DNA of 64,000 nt from Candidatus Saccharimonadota bacterium (GTDB lineage Bacteria > Patescibacteriota > Saccharimonadia > Saccharimonadales > Saccharimonadaceae). The DNA is taken from positions 1 through 64,000 of the forward strand of contig JAFRKN010000010.1 in assembly GCA_017431725.1 (NCBI GenBank), written 5' to 3'. This document shows, piece after piece, positions 25,572 through 34,668 of this stretch (the first letter of the stretch is position 1; the number at the start of each line of letters is the position of its first letter). The translations under genes and the position numbers were made by a program. The notes under the pieces were generated by a model that made no database searches, had not been told where the DNA came from, and saw nothing but the letters and a program-made list of their open reading frames with translations.

Positions 25572-28022
25572 ATGAGTCTTTCTGGTCTGTCAAGTGCTGA
25601 AGTAGCCGCCAAAATTAAACAGGGAAGAACCAACCAAATTCCCCGTCAAAATTCCCATTCAATTCAAAAAATCATCACGCGCAATCTATTTACCATTTTC
25701 AACCTCGTTAATCTTATCCTTGCCCTGATGGTTTTATTTGTTGGCTCCTACAAAAATCTTCTCTTTATTTTTATTGCTATCGCCAACACCCTCATCGCTA
25801 TTGTCAATGAAATTCGCGCTAAAAAAACCATCGATAAAATGCGCCTTTTAGCCGAGCAACGACCCACTGTCATCAGGGATGGCAAAAATCTCCAAATCGA
25901 CCCAAACGAAATTGTCGACGGCGACCTCCTTATTTTTGGTCTTGGCGACCAAATTCTTGTCGATTCCGAAATCAAAGAGGGCACAATTGAAGTTAACGAA
26001 TCTTTCATCACTGGCGAATCCGACAACATCAAAAAACAACCTGGCGATAAACTAATCTCTGGTAGCTTTGTGGTTTCTGGCATCTGTAAAGCCACCGCTA
26101 TCTCTGTTGGCGCAGAGAATTATATCTCAAAACTCGAATCTTCCGCTCATACCATCAAAACGGCCGACTCCAAACTCTTCAAAATCATGAACAACATTGT
26201 TAAATACATTTCTTTTGTTCTTATCCCTATCGGCGCTCTTCTCCTCTGGTCACGTTTTCGCATCGAAGGCGAAACCACCGAAATTGCTGTCACCTCTACC
26301 GTCGCTGCTCTCATCAACATGATCCCAGAAGGCCTCATCCTCTTAACCTCCTCTGTCCTCGCCCTCTCCACTATTCGTCTCAGTCGCCAAAAAGTCCTCG
26401 TTCAAGACCTCTATTCTATCGAAACTCTTGCCCGTGTCGACTGTATCGCTCTTGATAAAACCGGCACCTTAACTACCGGCAATCTGACCGTAAAAAATTT
26501 TATTCCAGTCAGTGATGGCAAACTTCTTTCCCCTACCGACCTCAAAAATCCTCAAAATCGCGCCGAAAAAGCCCTTCAGAACACACTAAAGCTTATTTTA
26601 AGCCACGACACAGCAAACAACGCCACTTCTACCGCCTTAAAAGGAGAACTCCTCAAAAATACCAAATTTGAGCCCACAGAACAAATCCTAGAGACAATTC
26701 CTTTCTCTTCCGATCGCAAATATTCCGGCGTCAAAACTAAAAAAGCCATCTACCTCATGGGCGCCCCCGAATTTCTCACAGATCAAAAATACGACATAGA
26801 AGGGAATTACCGCATTTTGGCTGTTGTTAAATGCGAGGAATACCCTCGTTCGAGGAGCATATTTTCCGACGGGGAAAATACGGAGCGAGCTCTCCCCGTA
26901 ACGACGGGCGAGAGCGAGCGTTCCGAGAACGACGGGTATCCTCGCATTTCGTCAAAGTTGATAGGTCTTATTTTATTCGAAGATGAACTTCGCAAAGACG
27001 CCAAAAATATTATCAACTATTTCTATGACAACGATGTTGATATCAAAATCATCTCTGGCGATAATCAAAACACTGTCGAAAACATTGCCGCTTTGGCTGG
27101 TGTTAAAAACATCAATAGTATTGATCTCTCTAATCTAAAAACCCCTATCGATTATGATAAACTTGTAGAAGACTACAACATCTTCACCCGTGTCAAGCCC
27201 AGCCAGAAAAAATCTCTCATCCTTGCCTTAAAAAAACAGGGGAAAACAGTTGCCATGACTGGTGATGGCGTCAACGATATCCTCGCCATGAAAGAAGCCG
27301 ATTGTTCCATCGCTATCGGTGAAGGCTCCGACGCAGCGAGAAAGTCTGCCAAACTTGTCCTCTTAAGCTCCGACTTTTCCGCTTTCCCTAAGATTATCGA
27401 CGAGGGCCGCCAAACCATCAACAATCTTGAGCGTTCCACGGCGCTCTTCCTTGCTAAAACCGTCTATGCTAGCATCCTTGCCGTTCTCTTCGTCTTTCTC
27501 CCCTTAAGATATCCTTTTACCCCCATCGAAATGACCCTTCTCAACTTTACCTGTATTGGATTCCCAGCTTTTATCCTCGCTCTCGAAAAAAACACCGACC
27601 GCATCAAAAATCGTTTTGCCAAAAACATCATGCAATATTCCGTCCCTATTGGCCTCACCGTCACAATTTGCACCCTTATTCTTTCAATTCTCGCCCACGT
27701 CAACGATTTTTCGCATTTCGAGCTCACCACTACTTCAGTTTTCGTTACCTTCACGATTGACCTTATTCTCATCTATTGGATTTCTCGGCCCCTCAATCTG
27801 CTCCGCGCAACTCTTCTTCTCACTATCATTGGCATCATGGTTGCCACCTTCCTTATCCCCTTTACTCGCCAATTCTTCGAATTCACTTTCCTCACCGAAA
27901 ACGGTCTGGTTGTTACCATCTCCGTCGCCGCTATCGGTATTCTCATTTTCGCCATCATCCGTCGCCTGATGTACCGCCTCTCCGCCCGTGTCTTCAAAAC
28001 CCGCCCACATTTAAATCTTTAA
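25572..28022 (+). CDS. P-type cation-transporting ATPase (CtpE-like) with in-frame insert
   Basis: The product is 816 aa. The phosphorylation motif is DKTGTLTTG, the actuator TGES motif is present (FITGESDNIKKQ), and the hinge motif is MTGDGVNDILAMKEADCSIA. The transmembrane segments, including MIPEGLILLTSS, and NLERSTALFLAKTVYA resemble actinobacterial CtpE, a calcium transporter; ion specificity is inferred. Residues about 420-460, in the nucleotide-binding domain, derive from a palindromic insert. Translationally coupled to femX. Confidence 0.88.
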   Translation: MSLSGLSSAEVAAKIKQGRTNQIPRQNSHSIQKIITRNLFTIFNLVNLILALMVLFVGSYKNLLFIFIAIANTLIAIVNEIRAKKTIDKMRLLAEQRPTVIRDGKNLQIDPNEIVDGDLLIFGLGDQILVDSEIKEGTIEVNESFITGESDNIKKQPGDKLISGSFVVSGICKATAISVGAENYISKLESSAHTIKTADSKLFKIMNNIVKYISFVLIPIGALLLWSRFRIEGETTEIAVTSTVAALINMIPEGLILLTSSVLALSTIRLSRQKVLVQDLYSIETLARVDCIALDKTGTLTTGNLTVKNFIPVSDGKLLSPTDLKNPQNRAEKALQNTLKLILSHDTANNATSTALKGELLKNTKFEPTEQILETIPFSSDRKYSGVKTKKAIYLMGAPEFLTDQKYDIEGNYRILAVVKCEEYPRSRSIFSDGENTERALPVTTGESERSENDGYPRISSKLIGLILFEDELRKDAKNIINYFYDNDVDIKIISGDNQNTVENIAALAGVKNINSIDLSNLKTPIDYDKLVEDYNIFTRVKPSQKKSLILALKKQGKTVAMTGDGVNDILAMKEADCSIAIGEGSDAARKSAKLVLLSSDFSAFPKIIDEGRQTINNLERSTALFLAKTVYASILAVLFVFLPLRYPFTPIEMTLLNFTCIGFPAFILALEKNTDRIKNRFAKNIMQYSVPIGLTVTICTLILSILAHVNDFSHFELTTTSVFVTFTIDLILIYWISRPLNLLRATLLLTIIGIMVATFLIPFTRQFFEFTFLTENGLVVTISVAAIGILIFAIIRRLMYRLSARVFKTRPHLNL
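26829..26949 (+). repeat. in-gene palindromic element, ATPase locus
   Basis: The arms are AAATGCGAGGAATACCC (26829-26845) and GGGTATCCTCGCATTT (26934-26949). The core has two hairpins: GGAGC-ATATTTTCC-GAC-GGGGAAAATACGGAGC, and CTCCCCGTAACGACGGGCGAG. The second carries the family motif, again read as Pro-Val-Thr-Thr-Gly. The AGCGTTCCGAG tail recurs at the second argS element. Confidence 0.85.
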
Positions 28023-28065
28023 ATTAAGTTTTTGTGCTACAATAAAACCATAAGAGGAATTTTTT

Positions 28066-29034
28066 ATGGAACCAAATTTAGAAACTATTTCAACTGAAAT
28101 CGTCGAAACTTCAACCGAAGCTCCGACCGTTGCCCCAGAAAAACCTAAAAAATCAAAAGGTCTAATTGCAACGATTGTTATTCTCTCCATCCTCGCTGTC
28201 GCTGCCATCGCTGCCGCAGTCTATTTCTACCTAGATGCAAGCAATAAGGTTGCCGCTAACTCTGAGCTCCAAGCTAAACTTGATCTTCTCAAAACCGAAA
28301 CCGGCGCCGAACTTATCGAAACCACCGAAAATGGCACCACTACTGTAAACACACCTGAATTAGAGAGATCAAAAGTAAAAAAAATTGTCCAACAAGTCTA
28401 TCAATCGGTTTCTTCAAATATTAGCGATGGTCGTTTTGAAACTGTTTATAGTGACAGTTCTATGATTAAAATCCCTGATTCAACTGTTTACACATCATCT
28501 AATGAGTCATATGGAGTTACTTCATGGGGATTCTATACTTATTCCAATGCAGGAGATGATATCATGGCTAACGCACATATTTATGCCGAGACAGTCTTAG
28601 CCGATAATGGTTTCATCGAAGATAAAGAACTTATGTCTAGCAAATTATTCCATAATTCAGATAATGGCATATATTGTGATGTATCTGAAAATAGCCTCCC
28701 TTTTTCCATGTCCTGTAGTAAAGATACTTGGATTTCAGATGAGAATAAAAACCTTGCTTTAGCCCTTGCTAAAGCAGCAAACGTATTTTTTGTATCAGCA
28801 GATACAAGTAATATTACGGATAGCACCATTTCCCCATACCAAAGATTAACCGCAGGCGGGCCTGGTGCAGTCTTATTATTTTATCGTGTTTCTCCAGATG
28901 CAGATTGGCAATTTTTCACAGGTACGCAAGATTCTATCCCGTGCAGTAACTATACTGGTGACGTCGCTAAGGCCTTTGCGGGTGATATTTGTTATGATGA
29001 GTCTACTAGCGAAAATTCCACTGTCCAACCATAA
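28066..29034 (+). CDS. membrane-anchored hypothetical protein
   Basis: The product is 322 aa. A short acidic cytoplasmic N-terminus leads to a transmembrane helix at about residues 30-55 (GLIATIVILSILAVAAIAAAVYFYL), a short coiled stretch, then an extracytoplasmic domain of about 240 residues with four cysteines and many Ser/Asp/Asn. The family is not recognised. It has a TACAAT -10 and an AAGAGGAA ribosome-binding site, and is followed by a bidirectional terminator. Confidence 0.7.
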   Translation: MEPNLETISTEIVETSTEAPTVAPEKPKKSKGLIATIVILSILAVAAIAAAVYFYLDASNKVAANSELQAKLDLLKTETGAELIETTENGTTTVNTPELERSKVKKIVQQVYQSVSSNISDGRFETVYSDSSMIKIPDSTVYTSSNESYGVTSWGFYTYSNAGDDIMANAHIYAETVLADNGFIEDKELMSSKLFHNSDNGIYCDVSENSLPFSMSCSKDTWISDENKNLALALAKAANVFFVSADTSNITDSTISPYQRLTAGGPGAVLLFYRVSPDADWQFFTGTQDSIPCSNYTGDVAKAFAGDICYDESTSENSTVQP

Positions 29035-29061
29035 GAAAAAATAGACCCCCGGTCTATTTTT
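29035..29061. terminator. bidirectional terminator between the 322-aa gene and tsaD
   Basis: AAAAAATAGACC-CCC-GGTCTATTTTT has T-runs on both strands between convergent genes; it overlaps the last codons of tsaD. Confidence 0.8.
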
Positions 29062-30151
29062 CAATTGACACTCTAGGATAAATATTTAGGCTATACGGAT
29101 CCGTCGACTTTACTCCCGACTGAACTTCGTAGTACGCCGCCGCTGCTACCATCGCCCCATTATCTCCTGAAAGCTTAGGAGCAGGGAAATACGCCTCTTT
29201 TAAAGCCTTGCGCAACACTTCATTCGCACTCACCCCTCCAGCAACCACCACCGACTTCACATCCGGATGTTGTTCCAGGGCCATTTTAAGTTTTTCAATC
29301 AGAATATCCACCGCAGTCTTTTGGAACGATGCCGCAAAATCCGCCACTTGTTTCGGATTGAGCAACTCCTTCAACTGATGTGATGGGTACGAAATTGGCA
29401 CTCCGACCTCTTTCTGCACTGCCCGCAAAACTGCTGTCTTTAACCCCGAAAACGAAAAATCTAATTCCGGAACTTTCGGATGTGGGAACTTATATTTTGA
29501 TGCATCCCCAGTAAGTGCCGCCTTCGCAATCGACGGCCCTCCTGGATAGGGAAGACCAAGTATCTTCGCTACCTTGTCAAAACACTCCCCAACCGCATCA
29601 TCATTCGTCGTCCCGATAATCTCGAACTGATTATGCCCCGCCATATACAAAATCTGCGTATGTCCCCCCGAAACAACTAGCGCAATCAGGGGAAAAATCG
29701 GTTTAAGCCTAGCTGAGGGACTAAAGCTTGGGCAAGCGCTCTTGAGCGGTCCCGAAGCTGGGCTTAAACGATTTTCCCCTGTTGAATCGAGCCAATTCGC
29801 ATACACATGTGACTTCAAATGATGCACCGCATATAACGGTTTATCATGTAAAATCGCTAACGTTCTTGCCGTCAACGTCCCAATCAGAAGCGATCCCAAA
29901 AGTCCCGGTGCATGCGTCACTGCAATCGCGTCAATATCATCCCAGTTACACGAAGCATCAGACAGCGCCTTATTCACAACCGGCATCATCGCCTCAAGAT
30001 GCGACCTCGCTGCTACCTCTGGGATTACGCCACCGTATTCCTTAAAAATATCAATCTGTGAAACTACTACGTTTGATAAAATTCGGGCTCCATCCTCAAC
30101 TACGGCTGCCGCCGTCTCGTCGCAACTTGTCTCTATTCCTAATATTTTCAC
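29054..30151 (-). CDS. tsaD: tRNA t6A synthase subunit TsaD with in-frame palindromic insert
   Basis: The product is 365 aa. ILGIETSCDETAAAVVEDG starts the ASKHA fold, the metal motif HHLKSHVYANW is present (normally HxEGH), and VVSGGHTQILYM and VAGGVSANEVLR are conserved. TsaD transfers threonylcarbamoyl to A37 of ANN-decoding tRNAs. Residues about 124-155 fall between the metal-binding histidines and the SGGHT strand and derive from a palindromic insert. The start is GTG at 30151, with TGTATAAT just upstream. The Glu of the HxEGH motif is Lys here. Confidence 0.93.
   Translation of the reverse strand: MKILGIETSCDETAAAVVEDGARILSNVVVSQIDIFKEYGGVIPEVAARSHLEAMMPVVNKALSDASCNWDDIDAIAVTHAPGLLGSLLIGTLTARTLAILHDKPLYAVHHLKSHVYANWLDSTGENRLSPASGPLKSACPSFSPSARLKPIFPLIALVVSGGHTQILYMAGHNQFEIIGTTNDDAVGECFDKVAKILGLPYPGGPSIAKAALTGDASKYKFPHPKVPELDFSFSGLKTAVLRAVQKEVGVPISYPSHQLKELLNPKQVADFAASFQKTAVDILIEKLKMALEQHPDVKSVVVAGGVSANEVLRKALKEAYFPAPKLSGDNGAMVAAAAYYEVQSGVKSTDPYSLNIYPRVSIEK
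29687..29781. repeat. in-gene palindromic element, tsaD locus
   Basis: The arms are 29687-29709 (begins CAGGGGAAAAATCGG) and 29761-29781; they pair fully apart from two single-base bulges. The core 29710-29760 has inner stems GGGAC/GTCCC, GCTTGGGCAAGC and CGCTCTTGAGCG. It lacks the CCCGTNACGACGGG motif of the other elements, so it is a different core in the same architecture. It stays in frame on the minus strand. Confidence 0.85.
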
Positions 30152-30197
30152 CCCTTAATTATACAATAAAATCTCTCTATCCGTCAAAACCCGCCCA

Positions 30198-30236
30198 TCA
30201 TATGACATTCATATGACAAACATATGACATGTCATA
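30198..30236. repeat. 39-bp direct repeat, downstream copy flanking fic
   Basis: This perfect copy of 31622-31660 consists of three spaced CATATGACA units and ends ATGTCATA. It overlaps the last codons and TGA stop of fic. Confidence 0.95.
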
Positions 30237-31581
30237 CGTCTTTTTCAAAAATCTGCTCTTTTACATTATTTTCTATCTTGTATGAAACATTTTTCCCGTC
30301 ACTATATGAAAAAACCAACCCCAACTCTTTTAATGCCTTTAAATCTCTATACGCAGTCCTTAGTGCTACACCATGCATCAAGCTATAAGACGTTCCACTA
30401 GTTGATATGTCATTTCCACTAGCCAAAAATTTTAACGTGTCTACCTGCCGACTATTTAACATTGGATATTTCGTTCTAATAATCACGCTGACCCCCTCAT
30501 TCTCTGACTTCTTCTTTTCTATATGTTCATTAAAAGCATTAATTGCCTTCAAAACACACCTCAAATTATAATCGTAGAAATATGTAAAATCATAATCATC
30601 CTGTTCTGCATAAATATATGCGTACGCGTAAGAATGTTGAGATCTTTTTAATATCATTGAGATAGGTATATATCCAATTGCCCAATAATTATGTCTAAAC
30701 AAATACCAATAAAATACCGCCCGTGCCAACCTACCATTTCCATCAGGGAAAGGGTGTAAATAACCAATCCAAAAATGCAATTGAATTGCTTTTATCACTG
30801 GGTGGATAAAATCCGAATCATCATTCGCGTAAGCAACTAGTCGTTCCAATTCATATTTAACAAATTCAGCTTTCGGCGGTACATGAGCGACCATTGCGTC
30901 ATAGTTCACTACAATTTCGTCGCTGTCTTTTCTTAGTTCTCCAGATTTATATTCATCATCTAGTGTTTTTTCCGTCAACTCACTTTGTAAAGTTTGCAAC
31001 AAATACAATGATAATTCACGATCTTTATATTCGTTCTCGATTTTTTTCATTACTCTATAATTATTTACTATCATTTGTTCGCTCTTATTGCGAGGCCTGA
31101 TTTTTTCGGTCAACATTTTTTTTGCATATTTGCTCGCCGTATCTGCCCCTTCTAGCTGGCTAGAAGCAATTGATTCTTCAACAATGCCTCGTGCCAAATA
31201 TTTTTGACGGTTATTAACTTGAACCGTTGTCGTTGTATCCGCCAAAAAGGCTCCACCCATATACATATCTATTTCTCGTAAATATTTATCCGTATATAAA
31301 GGTCGATACCACGTAAAATAAATACCTTTTTCGGATTTAACTGGAATTTCTACAGAAGAGATTTTTCTAATCTGCCTTATAAGATACCATGCATCGCCCG
31401 ATCGATTAAGATGAAATTTTGCCTTATCCCAATAAAGATATTCTTTGTTTGATACTCGATTAAACATTTTTTCTACTACAGACCGATTTTCTCCTAAAAG
31501 ATAACCAAGCAATAGCTTTGAGCCATGTTCTTTTTCTACCTCTGGCGGGGCTTCGATTTTTATCCGTTCATTCTCATACAT
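30232..31581 (-). CDS. Fic family protein (probable AMPylator) with C-terminal winged helix
   Basis: The product is 449 aa. The catalytic Fic motif is HPFPDGNGRLAR (about residues 274-285), and an N-terminal inhibitory helix motif SSQLEG at about 136-141 fits the (S/T)xxxE(G/N) class. The C-terminal region (about 370-445) looks like a winged helix. Fic enzymes transfer AMP or other moieties to protein hydroxyls; the target is unknown. The gene lies exactly between perfect 39-bp direct repeats, and its stop codon is inside one of them, suggesting a mobile cassette or self-binding operators. Confidence 0.9.
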   Translation of the reverse strand: MYENERIKIEAPPEVEKEHGSKLLLGYLLGENRSVVEKMFNRVSNKEYLYWDKAKFHLNRSGDAWYLIRQIRKISSVEIPVKSEKGIYFTWYRPLYTDKYLREIDMYMGGAFLADTTTTVQVNNRQKYLARGIVEESIASSQLEGADTASKYAKKMLTEKIRPRNKSEQMIVNNYRVMKKIENEYKDRELSLYLLQTLQSELTEKTLDDEYKSGELRKDSDEIVVNYDAMVAHVPPKAEFVKYELERLVAYANDDSDFIHPVIKAIQLHFWIGYLHPFPDGNGRLARAVFYWYLFRHNYWAIGYIPISMILKRSQHSYAYAYIYAEQDDYDFTYFYDYNLRCVLKAINAFNEHIEKKKSENEGVSVIIRTKYPMLNSRQVDTLKFLASGNDISTSGTSYSLMHGVALRTAYRDLKALKELGLVFSYSDGKNVSYKIENNVKEQIFEKDV

Positions 31582-31621
31582 AAAGACATTCTAGCACAAC
31601 ATATGACAAAAGTCAAGAATG

Positions 31622-31660
31622 TCATATGACATTCATATGACAAACATATGACATGTCATA
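31622..31660. repeat. 39-bp direct repeat, upstream copy flanking fic
   Basis: This is identical to 30198-30236. It lies about 40 bp upstream of the fic start, with another partial unit (CATATGACA) at about 31600. That position suits an operator or promoter as well as a recombination site. Confidence 0.95.
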
Positions 31661-31682
31661 TATATCACTACACGAATTATTA

Positions 31683-32111
31683 TTAGTGATGGTATGGTCC
31701 ACCAGTTGCAATCTGGGAAGCTCGATAAATCTGTTCACAAACTATTAATCTCGCAATCATATGTGGAAAGACTAACTTTGAAAAACTCCATACAAAATCT
31801 GCTCGCTCCCTAGCCAAATCCGAGAATCCATACGCCCCTCCAATCAAAATCACTACCTCTCGCGAGCTAGAAAACGCCTTTTCTAATCTCTGTGAAAATT
31901 CATCTGATGATATATTTAAACCCCTTTCATCGCAACAAATCACATATTCCCGCCCCGAAAACGGCCAATCAGCTAATTTCCGTGCCAATTTTTCTTCCTC
32001 CAAAAACTCCCAACTAATCTCAAACGGTTTTCTTAGCCGTTTTTCATATTCTTCACAGGCTTCTTGGCACCAAGCAACACTTTTCTTCCCCCCACAAATT
32101 ATTCTAATCAT
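31683..32111 (-). CDS. rlmH: 23S rRNA pseudouridine-1915 N3-methyltransferase RlmH
   Basis: The product is 142 aa. The SPOUT knot motifs are VILIGGAYGF and SFSKLVFPHMIARLIVCEQIYRA, and it ends GGPYHH. It methylates m3-pseudouridine 1915 in helix 69. ATTATA on the plus strand (a minus-strand TATAAT) ends 6 nt before the ATG, so the mRNA is probably leaderless. Confidence 0.95.
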   Translation of the reverse strand: MIRIICGGKKSVAWCQEACEEYEKRLRKPFEISWEFLEEEKLARKLADWPFSGREYVICCDERGLNISSDEFSQRLEKAFSSSREVVILIGGAYGFSDLARERADFVWSFSKLVFPHMIARLIVCEQIYRASQIATGGPYHH

Positions 32112-32151
32112 TCTTTTATTATAGCATTTTTTATGGTAAAATATAGGTCAT

Positions 32152-32226
32152 TGGACCGTCGCCAAGCGGTAAGGCACTGGGTTTTGGTCCCAGCATTCGC
32201 AGGTTCGAATCCTGCCGGTCCAGCCA
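32152..32226 (+). tRNA. tRNA-Gln (anticodon TTG)
   Basis: The acceptor stem TGGACCG pairs with CGGTCCA. The anticodon loop TTTTGGT lies in a CTGGG/CCCAG stem. The T-loop is GTTCGAATC and CCA is encoded. The last 19 nt recur at 32390-32409. Confidence 0.95.
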
Positions 32227-32228
32227 CG

Positions 32229-32271
32229 GAATTAAAGAAAGACCCACAGGGTCTTTATTTAATTCCGTATC
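32229..32271 (+). terminator. hairpin directly after tRNA-Gln
   Basis: ACGGAATTAAAGAAAGACCC-ACA pairs with GGGTCTTTATTTAATTCCGT over about 19 bp. There is no trailing T-run, so its terminator role is uncertain. Confidence 0.5.
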
Positions 32272-32321
32272 TAGGATAGGTAGGATGAGAACCGTAGGTT
32301 CGACCGGACGACGAAGCGAAT

Positions 32322-32350
32322 AAAAACCGAGAGCGAGCTCTCGGTTTTTT
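32322..32350 (+). terminator. terminator-like hairpin inside the tRNA-Gln insert
   Basis: AAAAACCGAGAG-CGAG-CTCTCGGTTTTTT is a strong stem with T-runs on both strands. Confidence 0.7.
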
Positions 32351-32502
32351 GAGCGAGGAGGAACGGAAGGTTTTGCGCTAGCAAAACCTAATCCTGCCGG
32401 TCCAGCCACAACCAGAAGAAGACTCCGAAGGAGTCTTATTTTGATTCCGATTCGCCCCTCTTCCCGCTTGTGCTTTTCTCTAAAGTGTGCTATAATAAAC
32501 CT

Positions 32503-34668
32503 ATGTCTAAACGAAAGCGAAAGAAAACCAACAGACGAACAAAAAAAGAAGCTCCAGTCGAGCACGAACTTCCCGGTGGTTTCTGGCGTCAAATTGCCGC
32601 TGTCATCATGATTGCATTGGCTCTCTTTTTCGTCATCACTTGGTTTGGTCAAGGCGGCACCGTCCTCAACGGAATCCACAAATTTATTTTAAAAGGTCTT
32701 GGCTTTGCCACCTTTTTTATCCCCGCCCTCCTCGTTTATTTAGCTGTCAAAATTTTCCGCAGTAACGATAATCGCGTCGCCATCCCTGTCTACATTGCAA
32801 GCCTCCTCATGATTCTTTGGCTTTCCGGCATCGCTGCCATCTGGCAAAACGGCGGTATTGTCGGCGGTTGGCTCAACTCTCTTTTTACTAATTTCTTAAG
32901 TCAAGGCGTCGTCATTTTCGTCTACATCGTCCTCATTTTTATCACCACTGCTTTCATCCTTCAACTTTCCCCCGTTACTTTCTTCAAAGGCACCAAAAAT
33001 CTCGTCAAAAATCCCAAAACCCCTGCTGAAGACACTTCTAAAAAAGATAAAAAACTCGGCAAACTCGAAATCAAAGTCAATTCCGGCATTGGCCCGCTCG
33101 AACCCAGCGATAAACCCGTTTCTAAAACTCCTACAAAAACTGAACCCGCCAAACTCGAAGAAAAGGCCCTCGTCGCCGTTTCTGACCCCGACTGGAAAAT
33201 GCCAAGCACAAACTTATTAACCAAAAAGCAATCTCCCGCCGACGCTGGCAACATCCAACAAAACGCCTATATTATCAAAAGCACTTTTGCCGAATTTGGC
33301 ATCGATGTCGAAATGGAAGGCGCCAATGTCGGCCCACGCGTCACCCAATATACTTTGAGAGCTCCCGGTGGCGTCAACCTCGCCAAAATCGCCGCTCGCG
33401 ATAAGGAACTGGCCTACAAACTCTCCGCCCAAACCATTCGTATCGAAGCCCCCATTCCTGGCACTCAACTGATCGGCGTCGAAGTCCCCAATATCCGCTC
33501 TGCTACCGTCTCTTTGAGGGGCATTCTAGAAAGCGACGAATGGCACAAAAACACCGAGCCCCTCACTTTTGCCATTGGCAAAAACATCTCCGGCAAGCCC
33601 ATTGTGGCCGATCTCTCCAGCATGCCTCACCTTCTCATCGCCGGTACCACCGGCTCTGGTAAGTCCGTTATGACCAACACCCTCATCATGTCGCTCCTCT
33701 ATCGCAACGCTCCTAGTGATATGCGCCTCATTATTGTCGATCCAAAACAGGTCGAAATGGTCCAATACAACGACATCCCCCACCTCCTTACCCCTATCAT
33801 TACCGATACGTCCAAAGCCCTCTCTGCCATGAAATGGGCGGCTGGCGAAATGGACCGTCGCTACAAGCTCATGGCCGACGAAAAAGTCAAAAAAATCTCC
33901 GACTACAACAAAAAAATGGAGCAAACCGCCAGCCAAGACACCGACACCAAAAATAGCAAAATGCCCTACATTGTTATCGTTATCGACGAAATGTCCGACC
34001 TCATGATGCAGGCTTCTAAAGAGCTCGAACCTTTGATTGTTCGTATCGCCCAACTCGGTCGTGCTGCTGGTATGCACCTTGTCCTCGCCACCCAAAAACC
34101 AATCGTCAAAGTCATTACCGGCCTTATCAAAGGGAACATCCCTTCCCGCATCGCTTTCCGCGTCCTCACTTCTATGGAATCTCGCATCATTCTCGACCTT
34201 TCCGGCGCCGAAAAATTACTCGGTCAAGGCGACATGCTTCTCTCCACCGAAAAAACCATGAACGGCCCCGAGCGCATTCAGGGCGCCTGGACTCCCGACG
34301 AAGACATCGAAAAAGTCACCAGCTTCCTTCGCGCTCAGCGCCCTGCCGACTACAACGCCGAAGTTATTGCCCAACAAGTCGCCATCAAAGGTCTTGGCCC
34401 AGAAGCCGGTGGCAGTATCGGCGATCTTGGCCGTCGCTACGACCCAAACGACCCTGTAGTTAGAAAGGCCGTCGAAATCTCCCTAAATAAAGGTAAGTTC
34501 TCTACCGCCATGCTCCAAACTTATCTTGGCAAAGGTCATGGTTTTGTTTCTGGCCTTGCCATCTGGTTCGAAGAAATCGGCGTCATTGGCCCTCAAAACG
34601 GCAACAAACCACGCGATCTCCTCATCACTTCTATGGAAGAATTCGACCAGCTAAGTAATTTGTCATAA
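32503..34668 (+). CDS. ftsK: DNA translocase FtsK/SpoIIIE
   Basis: The product is 721 aa. N-terminal membrane segments lie at about 25-45, 58-80, 88-112 and 130-152. A short linker follows, then the beta/alpha motor domain with Walker A AGTTGSGKSVMTN and Walker B IVIDEMSDLM, and a C-terminal gamma winged helix (FSTAMLQTYLGKGHGFVSGL, IGVIGPQNG). It pumps DNA at the division septum and activates XerCD. ATG 32503 is chosen because the TATAAT at 32490-32495 ends 7 nt before it; a longer frame would translate the promoter. Confidence 0.95.
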   Translation: MSKRKRKKTNRRTKKEAPVEHELPGGFWRQIAAVIMIALALFFVITWFGQGGTVLNGIHKFILKGLGFATFFIPALLVYLAVKIFRSNDNRVAIPVYIASLLMILWLSGIAAIWQNGGIVGGWLNSLFTNFLSQGVVIFVYIVLIFITTAFILQLSPVTFFKGTKNLVKNPKTPAEDTSKKDKKLGKLEIKVNSGIGPLEPSDKPVSKTPTKTEPAKLEEKALVAVSDPDWKMPSTNLLTKKQSPADAGNIQQNAYIIKSTFAEFGIDVEMEGANVGPRVTQYTLRAPGGVNLAKIAARDKELAYKLSAQTIRIEAPIPGTQLIGVEVPNIRSATVSLRGILESDEWHKNTEPLTFAIGKNISGKPIVADLSSMPHLLIAGTTGSGKSVMTNTLIMSLLYRNAPSDMRLIIVDPKQVEMVQYNDIPHLLTPIITDTSKALSAMKWAAGEMDRRYKLMADEKVKKISDYNKKMEQTASQDTDTKNSKMPYIVIVIDEMSDLMMQASKELEPLIVRIAQLGRAAGMHLVLATQKPIVKVITGLIKGNIPSRIAFRVLTSMESRIILDLSGAEKLLGQGDMLLSTEKTMNGPERIQGAWTPDEDIEKVTSFLRAQRPADYNAEVIAQQVAIKGLGPEAGGSIGDLGRRYDPNDPVVRKAVEISLNKGKFSTAMLQTYLGKGHGFVSGLAIWFEEIGVIGPQNGNKPRDLLITSMEEFDQLSNLS

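Larger units (their letters stand above)
32208..32409. repeat. hairpin-rich insert bounded by a duplicated tRNA-Gln 3' end
   Basis: Perfect 20-nt direct repeats (AATCCTGCCGGTCCAGCCAC) lie at 32208-32227 and 32390-32409; the first is the tRNA 3' end including CCA. Each is followed by a related hairpin: AAAGACCC-ACA-GGGTCTTT at 32241-32261, and AAGACTCC-GAA-GGAGTCTT at about 32419-32437. Between them are AAAAACCGAGAG/CTCTCGGTTTTTT (32322-32350) and AGGTTTTGC/GCAAAACCT. No protein gene is visible. This resembles an attachment-site duplication at a tRNA. Confidence 0.75.

Noticed and set aside
30198-31660. CATATGACA repeats as a CRISPR array
   Set aside because: The units are too short, have no spacers, occur as two blocks 1.4 kb apart around a gene, and no cas genes are present.
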